Below are positions 43,251 to 53,017 of a stretch of DNA of 64,000 nucleotides, one piece after another. Position 1 is the stretch's first letter, and every line of letters begins with the position of its first letter. Below the pieces are notes generated by a model. It ran no database searches. It was not told where the DNA came from and was given only the letters and a program-made list of their open reading frames with translations. Source of the DNA: Gonocerus acuteangulatus (taxonomy: Eukaryota; Arthropoda; Insecta; Hemiptera; Coreidae); assembly GCA_946811695.1 (NCBI GenBank), contig OX328124.1, positions 84,801,293 to 84,865,292 on the forward strand, written 5' to 3'. A program made the translations under genes and the position numbers.

Positions 43251-43682
43251 GATAACGAAAAGAAACGATTCCACAATTCCGTCACCCAGTAAACTCGGTC
43301 CACCTGGAGCTCCAGGCAAAAATTAATAATGTGCCCCTAACGTTCGTAATGGTTGCTATATTGCAATGAAACTCGGGATACGTCGTGCTCATATATAAAG
43401 AAAGATGTTTTGTAAAAGAAAATAATTATTGGTGTTTACGCCAGAATAATTAATTTGATGTTTACGAATCCATTTCCAGTAGAAAGAACTCAGACAACTA
43501 TAAGCTAATTCATACTTTAGAAGTTCTGCTCTGATTACTGTGATTTAAAATACACGTGTTGTACATTTATACTAGCTCATCAAAAAGTTATTTTAATTAG
43601 TACTCTCATACTCATGAAATTCAAAGCTCTGACCGGTAGACTATTTACATATATTCCTGTTTACATATTTAATCGCAGCTAG
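43251..43682. other. No gene seen
   Basis: GAACTCGG-like and TTGCAATGAAACTCGGGATA text at 43361-43381 recalls the family B interior (ACGAAACTCGGTAT) and may be a relic. Confidence 0.4.
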
Positions 43683-43858
43683 GAGTTTGTTTGGAAAGTG
43701 TCCATCGAATCTGTGTTGTGGAATATTCATCAGCAGCTCAGGAATATTATAATTTCAATGGAGGGCGTGCAGAAATTGAAATTCTCTTGCTTAAATATCC
43801 TAAAGATCTCAGGACGGAAAATCACCTGTCTTCTAAAGGAATTAAAAGAGCTCCCAAG
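43683..43858 (+). CDS. Weak candidate internal exon
   Basis: The segment lies between acceptor-like TTTAATCGCAGCTAG and donor-like AAG|GTTAAT. Two frames stay open across it: one starts EFVWKVSIESVLWNIHQQLR and the other VCLESVHRICVVEYSSAAQE and later GRAEIEILLLKYPKDLRTE. I do not recognise either. The donor is weak and no neighbouring exon was seen, so this is a low-confidence call. Confidence 0.2.
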
Positions 43859-44768
43859 GTTAATCCATATGTTAATGAATAATTCTCTACATACTTCAGT
43901 AAATGTATTCTGCTAAATTTTCAGTAATTCAAACGTCCGTAAAGGTCGATAAGTGTGCCAAAAGGTGATAAGAAGAATCTCCAAACTTTTTCATAAATTA
44001 GAAAGCATATTTTTCGTTTTACTTCAACTAGACCTAAAACAAGTCTAAAAATATACAATAAAAAAATATTTAATGAAGGGCTGATCGTGATTGAATGTTT
44101 TCTCGGTGTTTATGAAATAAATGTATTAAGAGAATGTATATACTAAAATAATATTTATTCTTTATATTTTTATACGCCTTTTACGGTAACGGTTTACCGC
44201 ATACAATTGCCTTAATTAGATAAGTTAAGAACACAATAAATTCTTCTCAATAAGAATGATTTCTGTCATAGAAAGTAAACCGTTCAATCCACTTTCGAGG
44301 CTCATTGTTTTATGTAGTTATGTATATATTTAAAAGTTTTTAGGTATTTAAATAAACTACCTACATTCTTGTAGCGGTATGTTTTGGGCTAAAATAATGA
44401 TTCATGTTTCGTCCTGAAGTATAGGAAATTCCCTCTAATTAGTGGAGCACCGTTCATAATTCTTGCAGGCTCCTTTTAATGGATCCATTATTAATAATCT
44501 GGTATCCGTCATTAATCAAAGTACCTTTAGCTATTGATCATGAAGGCTGATGTATTAGCAAAAGGTTTCTCGAGCATCTACTTAGGGCTCTGGGCTTTAT
44601 TATACAATATACCTAGGGGAATAAATTATTCCGCTATTATACCTTTATTATGTCGTCTCCATTGTCCCCGGTCATCAACATATGTATTCATTTTATATAA
44701 TAATTATCAGCATATCTACTTATGTAACATTTAATTGTTTGTGGTGTATCTATCTCATATTTCTTATC
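43859..44768. other. No gene seen
   Basis: AT-rich spacer. Confidence 0.5.
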
Positions 44769-45040
44769 ATAGTCACATATCGCACTAGTATTTCTAAAAT
44801 GACACAACTCAAAATAAAACTAAACTGAAAATGTGTCACTCTTGCCTATGTAGGGGCCTTAGGATTAAGACTGGAAGGGTGACACAAGTGCCCTCTGGTG
44901 CACAAACTCTGAAGCTTATATACAGTTTTTATGGTTGATAAAGATATAGAACAGCTGGGCTTGAAAATAGTAAAACGCTAAAAAAATTCTGCTTAAATTT
45001 GATTGAAATTTCACTGGAAAAGGGATCACTAGGAAATAAG

Positions 45041-45508
45041 GTAAAAATGCAGTTTCTAGCCCTCCAAACCTATTTCTTTCAAACTTTGCACAATAACGTA
45101 TTTTGATGCACTAAACACGAATATGATAAAAAAACGTCAGATTTAACTAGGAAAGAAGTTATTAAGCACTTAAGTTCACTGTTGTGCAGGTTATGAGAGC
45201 TAATGTAAACAACTAAATTTGTCAACAAACGCATGCGCGGGTATGGAAAAGTTCGTAATAAGGACGTTTAATTGAAATTTACCATAAATTATCGAAATTC
45301 ATCAGCAGTTATTTATTTACAATCATTTTTTTAAATAATGAAACACTCTTCACATTTCTTGTTTCGTTCATGAAAAGTATTATATATCAGAAATCCCTTA
45401 ATAATTACCTAATGCCTTTATAATTATCGTTCTAATTCGCGCCTACCGAACTTCATTGTGCAAAGTTTGAAAGAAATCGGTTTAGAGGGCTGGAAACTGC
45501 ATTTTTAC
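45041..45508. mobile_element. MITE-like element with ~54-bp inverted ends
   Basis: GTAAAAATGCAGTTTCTAGC, CCTCCAAACCTATTTCTTTC, AAACTTTGCACAAT at the left is matched inversely by ATTGTGCAAAGTTTGAAAGA, AATCGGTTTAGAGGGCTGGA, AACTGCATTTTTAC at the right. The interior is AT-rich and non-coding. It lies just upstream of the R2-like element. Confidence 0.75.
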
Positions 45509-45762
45509 CGGAAATAAATTTAGCCAATAATGGTAAGAAGACAAACTAATGATCCAATTGAAACTATATTTAAGAGAAATATCAGTAAGTAAGGAAGCAG
45601 CCCACAAATACCAAGCCAAGAGAAGAAATAGCAACAAATACGGCAGCAGTAATAGTAACAACCAATTCAGTAAACCCTAATGCAAATGATGGAATTATAT
45701 CACTACAAAGGTAACCTAGCTAATAACATACGAAATATTAAACCATTAGATAAATAATAGAA

Positions 45763-47082
45763 ATGGAAACGTCTTCAAATAGTGATAACACCGATTCACA
45801 CGGATATAAAAAATGCACAGAATGCGGTAAATACTATAAAGGCCTGAAGATCCATATCAGCCGAGCCCATCCTTCTCTCTACAGGCAAAATATTGGTCCG
45901 ATCCATGAAACAGTACAAGCAAACAAGGGAACGCCAAGCATCGAAGACAAACCAGAATCTCTTCGTGATGAAATATTAAACCAGTGGGAAGAGGTATTCA
46001 AAGAACAAATTAAACATCATGATGACAATCAGTTTAACGAGAATGTTATCTGTTTTCTTAAAGTGTTAAAAGAAAATATGTCTTCTTTATCCAAAGGCCT
46101 TGTTCATCCTGCTACTCGATACTATAAGCAAAGAAAAAAGAATAAAAACGGCCAATCACAACATAACTATAAAAATGGCGTTAATCCAATCACAAAGAGA
46201 ATTGCCGAATCAAATAGAAGAAAGCAAATCTACAACTATGAGCTTGCTCAATATCATTATTACTATCAAAGAAGGAAAGTTGTAAAGCAAATCATGGACA
46301 GTAATAAGGACGGTAAATGGAAAATTAGCTTAGAATTAATTGAAAAACACTTCAGAAGCACTTTTTCAATTGAAAACAAGAATGTGTTGGATTTCTACGC
46401 TAATAGTACCGACGATTTTGACGCCTACTTTAATGCTGAAATCACGACGGAAGAGGTGATTCGTGCCGTGAAGAGTATTCGGATTGACACAGCCCCCGGA
46501 CCTGATGGTATTCTTCTCAAAGTAATTAAAGAGACCAAATGCTACAGGATTATAAGCTTAATAGGAACCTACATGTTGAAATGGTCCTACGTCCCAGAAG
46601 CCTTCTCCACAGGTAAAACTATATTGATATTTAAAGGTGGTGATGAAAACTGCTTGAGCAACTGGCGGCCAATAACTATTTTTTCAGTGATTCGTCGCAT
46701 TCTGGAAAGGGCTGTAAACAACAAGCTAAAAAATATGATTTCCCTCTCACCAAATCAAAGAGGATTTGTCCCAGGTCCAGGCTGTTTCATCAACTCCTCG
46801 ATATTAAATGGCTGTCTGCAAGATGCAAAAAAGAAGAAAAAGGATTGCTGCGTTCTGTTCCTTGACATTGCAAAGGCCTTCGATAATATAGGTCATTCTC
46901 ACATAATAAAATCATTGAATGAATTTCCTATCCCTCAAAAACTGAAAACTCTGGTTCAAAATTTGTTGATAAATAACAAAACTCAAGTTTTTGTGGACCG
47001 CAACAAGAAAACAAGTCCAATATTTTTCAGTAGAGGTGTCCCTCAAGGCTGCCCTTTGTCGCCCCTTGAATTCAATTGTTAG
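45763..47082 (+). pseudogene. R2-like LINE: zinc finger plus first half of the reverse transcriptase
   Basis: This is 439 codons from an ATG. A C2H2 finger lies at residues 18-36 (C18-X2-C21-X9-H31-X4-H36, KKCTECGKYYKGLKIHISRA); R2 proteins use such fingers to bind target DNA. RT motifs follow: TAPGPDGI near 243-248, NWRPITIFSVIRRILERAVN, FVPGPGC, motif A FLDIAKAFD with D368 and D374, and motif B SRGVPQGCPLSP at 423-434. The frame then meets TAG at 47080-47082, which belongs to an inserted 127-bp sequence, so motif C is cut off. Having only one N-terminal finger suggests an R2 lineage with a reduced finger array, or a related clade of restriction-endonuclease LINEs. Confidence 0.9.
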
Positions 47083-47206
47083 TGTATAGGATTTACAACT
47101 TACAAGAATGAATTGCAGTTTTCAATAGCGAGAGAACACTTAATAATGTTTTATTTATTTTGAAAACATGTGTTTTCTTTTGGGGGTTATCTGATAACCG
47201 CTACAC
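47080..47206. mobile_element. 127-bp insertion splitting RT motifs B and C; possible tRNA-Val-like SINE on the minus strand
   Basis: Removing this segment would rejoin ...SPLEFNC with GINGLLRELQEQ in coding sense. AATTGT (47074-47079) and AATGT (47207-47211) flank it as a possible imperfect duplication. On the minus strand it starts GTGTAGCGGTTATCAGATAA, close to the A-box region of tRNA-Val (TAGTGTAGCGGTTATCAC), but no B box is evident, so SINE origin is only suggested. Confidence 0.55.
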
Positions 47207-47287
47207 AATGTAGGAATCAATGGTCTCCTCCGAGAATTACAAGAACAAGAAATCCAAGAGGAATATGGATATAGATTAGTTGAAGGT

Positions 47288-47635
47288 ATGGATCCATTAA
47301 CATCCCTTGCCTTTGCCGATGACCTATTGTTAATATCAAATGGAATTGAACAGGCAAAGTCTTTGTTAAACCTAGTTCTTTCCTTTCTATGTAGGATTGG
47401 CCTATCGTTAAACACCGACAAATGTAAAGCGATCGTAATTGAAAAGGGTGAACTAAAACAAAGATTAGCAATTCAATGCATTGACGGGACAGTTACTAGA
47501 GGAATCTCAGGAGAAGAAACCATCAAATATTTAGGGATCAATTTCAAAGAGGAAATAAAATTTGACGAAAAAAAGACTCCTATGCCTCAAAACCCAAATA
47601 GAAAATTTGACATCTTCTCCACTCCTAAAGGCTGA
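47288..47635 (+). pseudogene. R2-like LINE: reverse transcriptase motif C to thumb
   Basis: The first ATG is internal to the original protein; coding sense begins at about 47211 (GINGLLRELQEQEIQEEYGY). FADD, the catalytic Asp pair of motif C, is at residues 9-12 (47312-47323), followed by LLLISNGIEQAKSLLNLVLS, SLNTDKCKAIVIEK and the conserved KYLGINF (motif D/E region). The frame is lost at the A-run near 47566, after which the true sequence continues one frame over. The stop at 47633-47635 is therefore an artefact of that indel. Confidence 0.88.
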
Positions 47636-48095
47636 CCAAAAAATAAGCATAATGAACCAGTATATCTGGCCTAGCCTAATCTATCGCTTACAATGTGCTC
47701 CTATAAAGGACATAAACCTTTCCTTTCTTGAAAATGTAGACAAAATTCTACGAAGTGCAGTAAAGGAGATATTGGCACTGCCCATGGATTGCCCGGATGC
47801 AATGTTATATGCACCCAGAAATGTTCGCGGTCTAGGTCTTGTCAAGGCGAAATGGGAAGCATACCTCCAGCATATAAACATCGCAAATAAACTTCTAGAA
47901 GATGGCAATGAATATGTCTTGAAAACTAGAAAGCTGGAAGAGGAAAAGGAAGAATGTTTCAATAAACTAGACAAAGAAGGGGATGAAGTCAGCAAACTTC
48001 GAAGGAAATTAAGGGAAGACTCTTTTCATAAATGGTGTCAGCTTCCGTCAAAGGGTAAGGGCGTGATTCTCTTCTCTCAATATAAAAAAAAGTAA
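47562..48095 (+). pseudogene. R2-like LINE: linker between RT and endonuclease
   Basis: This continues the element from the preceding frame: KRLLCLKTQIENLTSSPLLK, ADQKISIMNQYIWPSLIYRL (the conserved RT-thumb region ending in a P.L.Y.LQ pattern), then VDKILRSAVKEILALPMDCP and YAPRNVRGLGLVKAKWEAYL. This matches the K.LD..IR..V+..L.LP.D.P....Y.P...GGLG pattern found after the RT in R2 and related LINEs. An A-run at 48085-48092 shifts the frame again and gives the stop. Confidence 0.85.
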
Positions 48096-48102
48096 TTCCT
48101 GG

Positions 48103-48630
48103 ATGTCGACGAAAATAGGAATGTCTTGCAGCGAATGGAGCACAGCCATCAAGCTGAATTGCAACTCAATTCCAGTTCGAACGATTCCTGGCAGAAGCTC
48201 AGGATTCCGTTGCAGAGCCTGCAACGAGCCTGAAACTCTCCCCCACGTCCTGGGCGTCTGTCAGAAATCAGAACTTCTAAGAATAAATCGACATCATAAG
48301 GTGCGAACCTATGTTGCCGATTTATTCAGGAAGATAACTGGATTTGAGGTGTATGAAGAAGTGAGCTGCATAGCCGAAGATGGTTCCACAAGAAGGGCAG
48401 ACATTGTGGTCATAGATCGCCAGGCATCCACCGGAATTATTTTAGATCCAACAATAAGATTTGAGATAGATGAGAATCAGCCCTTATCAGTTGACAAGGA
48501 AAAGAAGTCCATTTATGAAAAGTGTATTCCCTATTTCCGTAGAAATTATAATATCAAAAATTGGGAGGTAATTGGTCTTCTGTTTGGTGCAAGAGGTTCC
48601 ATACCTTCGTTTATCCAAAAAAGTCTTTAA
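48103..48630 (+). pseudogene. R2-like LINE: CCHC knuckle and restriction-like endonuclease
   Basis: The zinc knuckle is C37-X2-C40-X7-H48-X4-C53 (FRCRACNEPETLPHVLGVCQ), followed by RHHKVR at 63-68. The PD-(D/E)XK-type endonuclease signature follows: RRADIVVID with D100, then ILDPTIRFE with D115 and E121. In R2 this domain nicks the target for target-primed reverse transcription. All these residues are present, so the domain itself is intact while the ORF is not. The stop at 48628-48630 is caused by an A-run indel; the coding sense continues as KDGIDYESLGRSILKDSIRI to the TGA at 48711. Confidence 0.88.
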
Positions 48631-48841
48631 AAGATGGAATTGACTATGAATCTCTCGGACGTTCCATCTTGAAGGATTCCATAAGGATCGTCAACAATCA
48701 CTTATATGGCTGAAGAAAAGAAACAAGAATTGGCATATGAAAATCGAAGAAAATAAGAATTACATCCGGGGGGGGGGAAACAATAAAACAAATTAAATAT
48801 CATGAAACCAATTGATGACTTATACATAGGCTGGTTGCTTA

Positions 48842-48899
48842 TTATCATTCCAAAGAGAATAAATTGTATGCAAAAAAAAAATTGTCTTTGGAATGATAA
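48842..48899. repeat. Perfect 15-bp hairpin downstream of the R2-like element
   Basis: TTATCATTCCAAAGA (48842-48856) and TCTTTGGAATGATAA (48885-48899) are exact inverted copies around a 28-nt A-rich loop. A second small hairpin, ATCGGGT/ACCCGAT, lies at about 48998-49014. Confidence 0.8.
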
Positions 48900-49060
48900 G
48901 AAAGCTGTCGCCGTATATGGTCAGCCATCAGTTGTTCATGACTGTTTTTCTCTCTTACCGTGTCTTTCATAGTCATAACTATGACGGTGTGAGTCATATC
49001 GGGTAAAACCCGATTTTTAAGTTGTGTCACTTCAGAAATACTAGTACGATATGTGTGTCA

Positions 49061-49591
49061 TATGTAGCTGTGAGGTAGAAAAATAATATTTACTTCTCCT
49101 ATATCTTCTAGGCAGTCGCAATTTTTTTCACAGATATTGCTTCAATATGATTTTCGAGGATATGAGTGTTATTGTTTGTAACATGATACACACAATTCGG
49201 GTAATCTATAAATTACAATTAATGCAGTAAACTAATTGTAATCCTATGAAAGCAATGTACGAGACTAGGTGACCAATCAATATCAGCGCAATAATATTAT
49301 AGGTGCAAATCCAGCCTGTATTATCCACTGCACTGGAGTGTAATTCTAGTAAACATATGAATCCAATATCCTCATTGATACTGGTTATTACCCTAAATAG
49401 ACACTACATCAGGGATTATTAATTGTATATGTTAGTTTATTTACATGGGTCCCGAGATTTACATAGCGGTTTATCTCTCATTGGAGATGGGTCGAACCCT
49501 GGCTATTCATAAGTAAATATATGTCTTCCTGTTGTACAATAAATTATATTTGATAAGAAATTACTTAAATCGTTTTTTTCTCGAAATATAC
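49061..49591. other. No gene seen
   Basis: AT-rich. GCGGTTTATCTCTCATTGGA and GATGGGTCGAACCCTGG near 49465-49500 recall a decayed tRNA-like sequence but lack a consistent cloverleaf. Confidence 0.4.
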
Positions 49592-50194
49592 AGGGTGTCC
49601 ATTTGGAACCTGTTGTACACGTCTTTTAGTGTAGGAAGTTTGGGACATCACCATCATCGTGTGAATTAAAGAATTTTTTCAGAATGGCTCCTTCACGCTT
49701 AAGCACATTAATTGGTTTTGACTTCGAAATCAAAATAAAATAGAGTCAAATAGATTTTCTTCTAACACTACGAGGTACCATTTTGAACCTTATTAAATAA
49801 TGCAACTTTTGAGGTGGAGGCAAACCTCTAAGTATAATAACAGCTGATTACTAAAATCTTGAATTATTAAATAAAACAATAATATTAAACATTCTCATCT
49901 ATTTGGCCTTTAATATAGCTCTGAATTTACATGATACTATTTCAATAATGGGTGTTTTTAATTGGAAATTTAATGTAGATTCTACAAATGTGGTAGTTTT
50001 TTTACTATGCATTGATCAGAAATCCCGAAAAAAAAACGTTTTTCTTTTAACAAAACAGTAGTTTTTATAATAGTAAGTTTGAGTAGCTCTGCTACATTTT
50101 CAGTTAGAACGCTTATTTTTGCGTCACTTAACTATAAATGAGGTGCAAAATAATCCCCTAAAATGATGACATCTCAATGCGGGGCACCCTGTAT
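49592..50194. mobile_element. MITE with TACAGGGTGTCC ends, ~600 bp
   Basis: TACAGGGTGTCCATTTGG at the left and GGGGCACCCTGTA at the right form an 11-12-bp inverted terminus with TATA-like flanks. The ends are the same type as those of the 19675-21386 foldback, but the interior differs. It abuts the 5' end of family B copy 3 only a few bases further on. Confidence 0.6.
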
Positions 50195-50202
50195 ATTAAA
50201 AG

Positions 50203-51119
50203 TCCGTCACGCAGGAGCTGCATAACTAAGCACTTTCCTCAGAATTTTTGTAGTGTAGACTACATTACTGAATAATTTGCTGTAAATAACCTATATAAAT
50301 AAAATAAAAACTTGAATAGTTCTGCTCATTTACATTTCATATGAGAACTGTTCAATTATTTTTTTTGTAAATAATTTGATTCCAGAGTTATGTTAATACA
50401 TGATACTGTACTACTTAATAAATACACAAAAACTTCATTTTCCGTCTTTTGATCTGACGCAGGAACAGGATACAGTCCACCTAGTGGTATATAGCGCACC
50501 TCGCGGCGGCATTGTGAACCTACGTCTGGCGGGCAATTCTAATGAAACAGAGTTTAAAGTAAACCCTCCTTTCCAATAGACCGATTTACTTAATTTTTAC
50601 AACACTTCTTTCTCATGAGATACCCACGACGTATACCGCGTTTCGTTACAATACAGCACAGATTACGACCGGTATGAGTATATTAGTACTTCAGGTCCGG
50701 AGTAAACCCCCCCCCCTCCAAATAACCCGATTTAGTTTATTTTTACAACCCATTTTTCTCTGTTGATTACAACCAAGAATACCGAGATTCGTTGAAATGT
50801 AACAAAAATTACGGCTGGTAGTGGCAAATTGGCAATGTGGGTCCGGAGTAAACCCCCCCCCCTCCTAATGAACCGATTTAGTTTATTTTTACAACGTATT
50901 TCTCTCTTTAGATCAACATATTGAATACCGAGTTTCGTTGAAATATAACAAAAACTACGGCTGGCATGGTCAAATAAGTGTTTTGGGTCCGGGGTAACCC
51001 CCCCCTCTCCCGGTTGACCGATTTTGTTGGTTAACGAACTCGTTCAATCGTTTGGTAATTGAACGCTAACAAAGTTTCGTGAAGAAAAAACAAAAACTCT
51101 GGCCGCTATCGTGTTAACA

Positions 51120-51171
<52 letters not shown>

Positions 51172-51307
51172 TGTAGATAGATATATATAAATTTTAACGG
51201 GGGTGATTTTCGGTGTCTACTAGGTAGGATCGATTAAGATTTGAAGAAATTTTTCAAAAATTCAGTCATGAGTGTAACCCCAATAGCTACTTTCCTTCGG
51301 AGGAAAA
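50203..51307 (+). mobile_element. Helitron/Helentron-like family B, copy 3
   Basis: It starts TCCGTCACGCAGGAGCTGC, ATAACTAAGCACTTTCCTC. The tandem interior is read in the opposite sense to copies 1 and 2 (CGATTTAGTTTATTTTTACA, poly-C, AATACCGAGTTTCGTTG). A TA tract lies at 51122-51170, and the 3' end reads AATAGCTACTTTCCTTCGG, AGGAAA. The last bases after the hairpin are diverged (AACAAG rather than GTGCTAA). Confidence 0.7.
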
Positions 51308-51519
51308 ACAAGTACATTTCCAATTGTCACAAGACAAAAATGGTATCTCACAGGGTTTGGAACTCAACATGTATATAAATGGGATTTTTTATGAATCAGA
51401 CTGGTGTAATGACTAAATATTTCTGGTGTCTTGTATGAATGGCTGCATTTAATAATATAATTTTTTTAGGATAAGAAATTCTCTGTTTGAATGAGTAATT
51501 ATTATTATTTAATTTCAAC

Positions 51520-51714
51520 GTACATTTATTATTAACTACGAATTTTAGGACGGGTTATCTAGCGGTTACCGCCCTTTTCTAGCCAGGATAGGGCTCATGC
51601 CTTTTCTTTTTTCTAAAGAATTGCCACCACCCCTAGTGGAAATCGAACCCACGATCCTTTGGCACGGAGTGTTAAGTGCTCACGCCTTAACGCTCACGGC
51701 CACCGGGCCTCCGA
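51520..51714 (-). mobile_element. tRNA-Ser-like SINE (SINE2), best copy
   Basis: The minus strand starts GGAGGCCCGGTGGCCGTGAG, CGTTAAGGCG (A box; compare tRNA-Ser GTGGCCGAGTGGTTAAGGCG). GTGGGTTCGATTTCCACTAG (B box) follows, then a body with GCCCTATCCTGGCTAGAAAA, GGGCGGTAACCGCTAGATAA and CCCGTCCTAAAATTC. It aligns with 25355-25545 over its length, including the AATAATAAATG-type end. Confidence 0.85.
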
Positions 51715-53017
51715 ATGTGTAATTGTGAATAGTTCAATACGGTAGTTTAGTGTAATTTAGGTAGACTGATTGAAGGTATTTTAAAATAGATTCAAGCAAG
51801 CACCTGTCGCAATCGATCGTGCACAAAAATTTGAAAACCGTAACGCATTACAGGGGTTCTAATGACTTTAGCAGTCGACGCACCAGGGAAAAATACAGAG
51901 GGAATTACGAAAGTAGAAATTTCCCAACGATTAGAATAAAAAACTTTCAAGCAAACAATTGATTTAGTATTTTTATTCCGTTTCCTGCGAAAAGTGTCTT
52001 AAGCACCATTTATGTGCTTTTTTGCACTCTTCTCGTGAAATTAGGGGTTCATCTATTCTTTGGTCAACCATAAAGCCTAGTTAGCGCTGTAGACAAGGGT
52101 AGACTAGAGTACGTTCTAGACACTTCACTTAAATGAATGTTGTATGTCAATGAAATACTGTCAAAATGTCAAGGACTATCTAAATCATAGCTTTGGTATA
52201 TCATGGTCAAAGGTTAAATGTTTCCTCTACCTTTAGTTGAAAAAATGAATTTGGACAGACATAGATCTCCTATCGTTAAAGCAGAAATATAATAGAAACC
52301 AGTTGATGATTTCATGTTAACTGAGTTGTCGATTATTATGTTAACACGAGTATTATTATCACATTAGTAATAGATCTTTCTTCTTTTGATTAAAAAAAAA
52401 AAGATTCAATTGACTTGAACTTAACGTATTACGTATAAAATTAGCTAACAATCTCAAAAGGAAGTAGGGAGTTCCAATTTCCCGAGAATTCAAAAGATTC
52501 AATCTCCCTACATTTTAATGTAATTTTGCTATAGACCTATACATCCTTATCAGAAATTGACTATGAAATATCACCCCATAATCATTTCATATGCAAACAG
52601 AATCACAAGTAGACCTATTATTCTTTTGTTTTTAATTGTAAAGTTTTAATTTTCCCTTCCCTTCATGAATGGGGTAAAAGAGAAAATAATTATCCTATTT
52701 TCACGGTTCTGATTATGAAGCAAAATGGATAAAACGATTATGAAATCTTTCACCGAAAATAAAGAGGAAGAGTGCTACATTATAAATTGTGTTGTGGGGT
52801 AAATATCTGTAGAATATTCGGTCCTATTTAATGAACCTCCGGGATTAACCTGAATTATTCATCAGAGGAGCCCATTAGAGAGAATCCTGGAACAAATATA
52901 CCCCAAGAGCAAAGTAAACAGAAACCTTTAACAACCACAATGAGTCAATTCGACAACCGGGTAGGTTCAAGTCTAGAAACACATAAATCTAAAGAGGTAG
53001 TACTTTAAAAACAAAAG
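51715..53017. other. No gene seen
   Basis: AT-rich unique sequence; no supported feature. Confidence 0.5.

Larger units (their letters stand above)
45763..48713 (+). mobile_element. R2-like non-LTR retrotransposon, degenerate
   Basis: One reading order gives an N-terminal zinc finger, a reverse transcriptase, a CCHC knuckle and a restriction-like endonuclease, the single-ORF plan of R2-type LINEs. The frame changes at a 127-bp insertion (about 47080-47206) and at A-runs near 47566-47575, 48085-48092 and 48617-48622. The expected stop TGA is at 48711-48713. No 28S rDNA sequence flanks it, so this copy is outside the canonical R2 site. The 5' UTR start and 3' end (possibly just before the G-run at 48768) are not fixed. 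Confidence 0.85.
44769..49060. other. 4.3-kb segment bounded by ~45-bp inverted repeats
   Basis: The left arm 44769-44816 (CACATATCGCACTAGTATTT, CTAAAATGACACAACTC) and right arm 49012-49060 (seen inverted: CACATATCGTACTAGTATTT, CTGAAGTGACACAACTT) are about 85% alike by eye. Between them lie a MITE-like inverted repeat, an R2-like LINE and a hairpin. Either a DNA element captured or was invaded by these, or two related copies happen to face each other. No target duplication was found. Confidence 0.55.

Noticed and set aside
44781..44800. CACTA-type transposon start (CACTAGTATTTCT)
   Set aside because: The inverted repeat extends outward past CACTA into CATATCG on both sides, the right copy reads TACTAG, and no 2-3-bp duplication is present.
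48103..48630. Stand-alone host nuclease gene
   Set aside because: The CCHC plus restriction-like endonuclease directly continues the R2-like polyprotein from the preceding frames, with the break at an A-run.
49465..49505. tRNA-like sequence GGGTCGAACCC with an upstream GCGGTTTA
   Set aside because: The B box lacks a base, no consistent cloverleaf can be drawn, and no SINE body is recognised.
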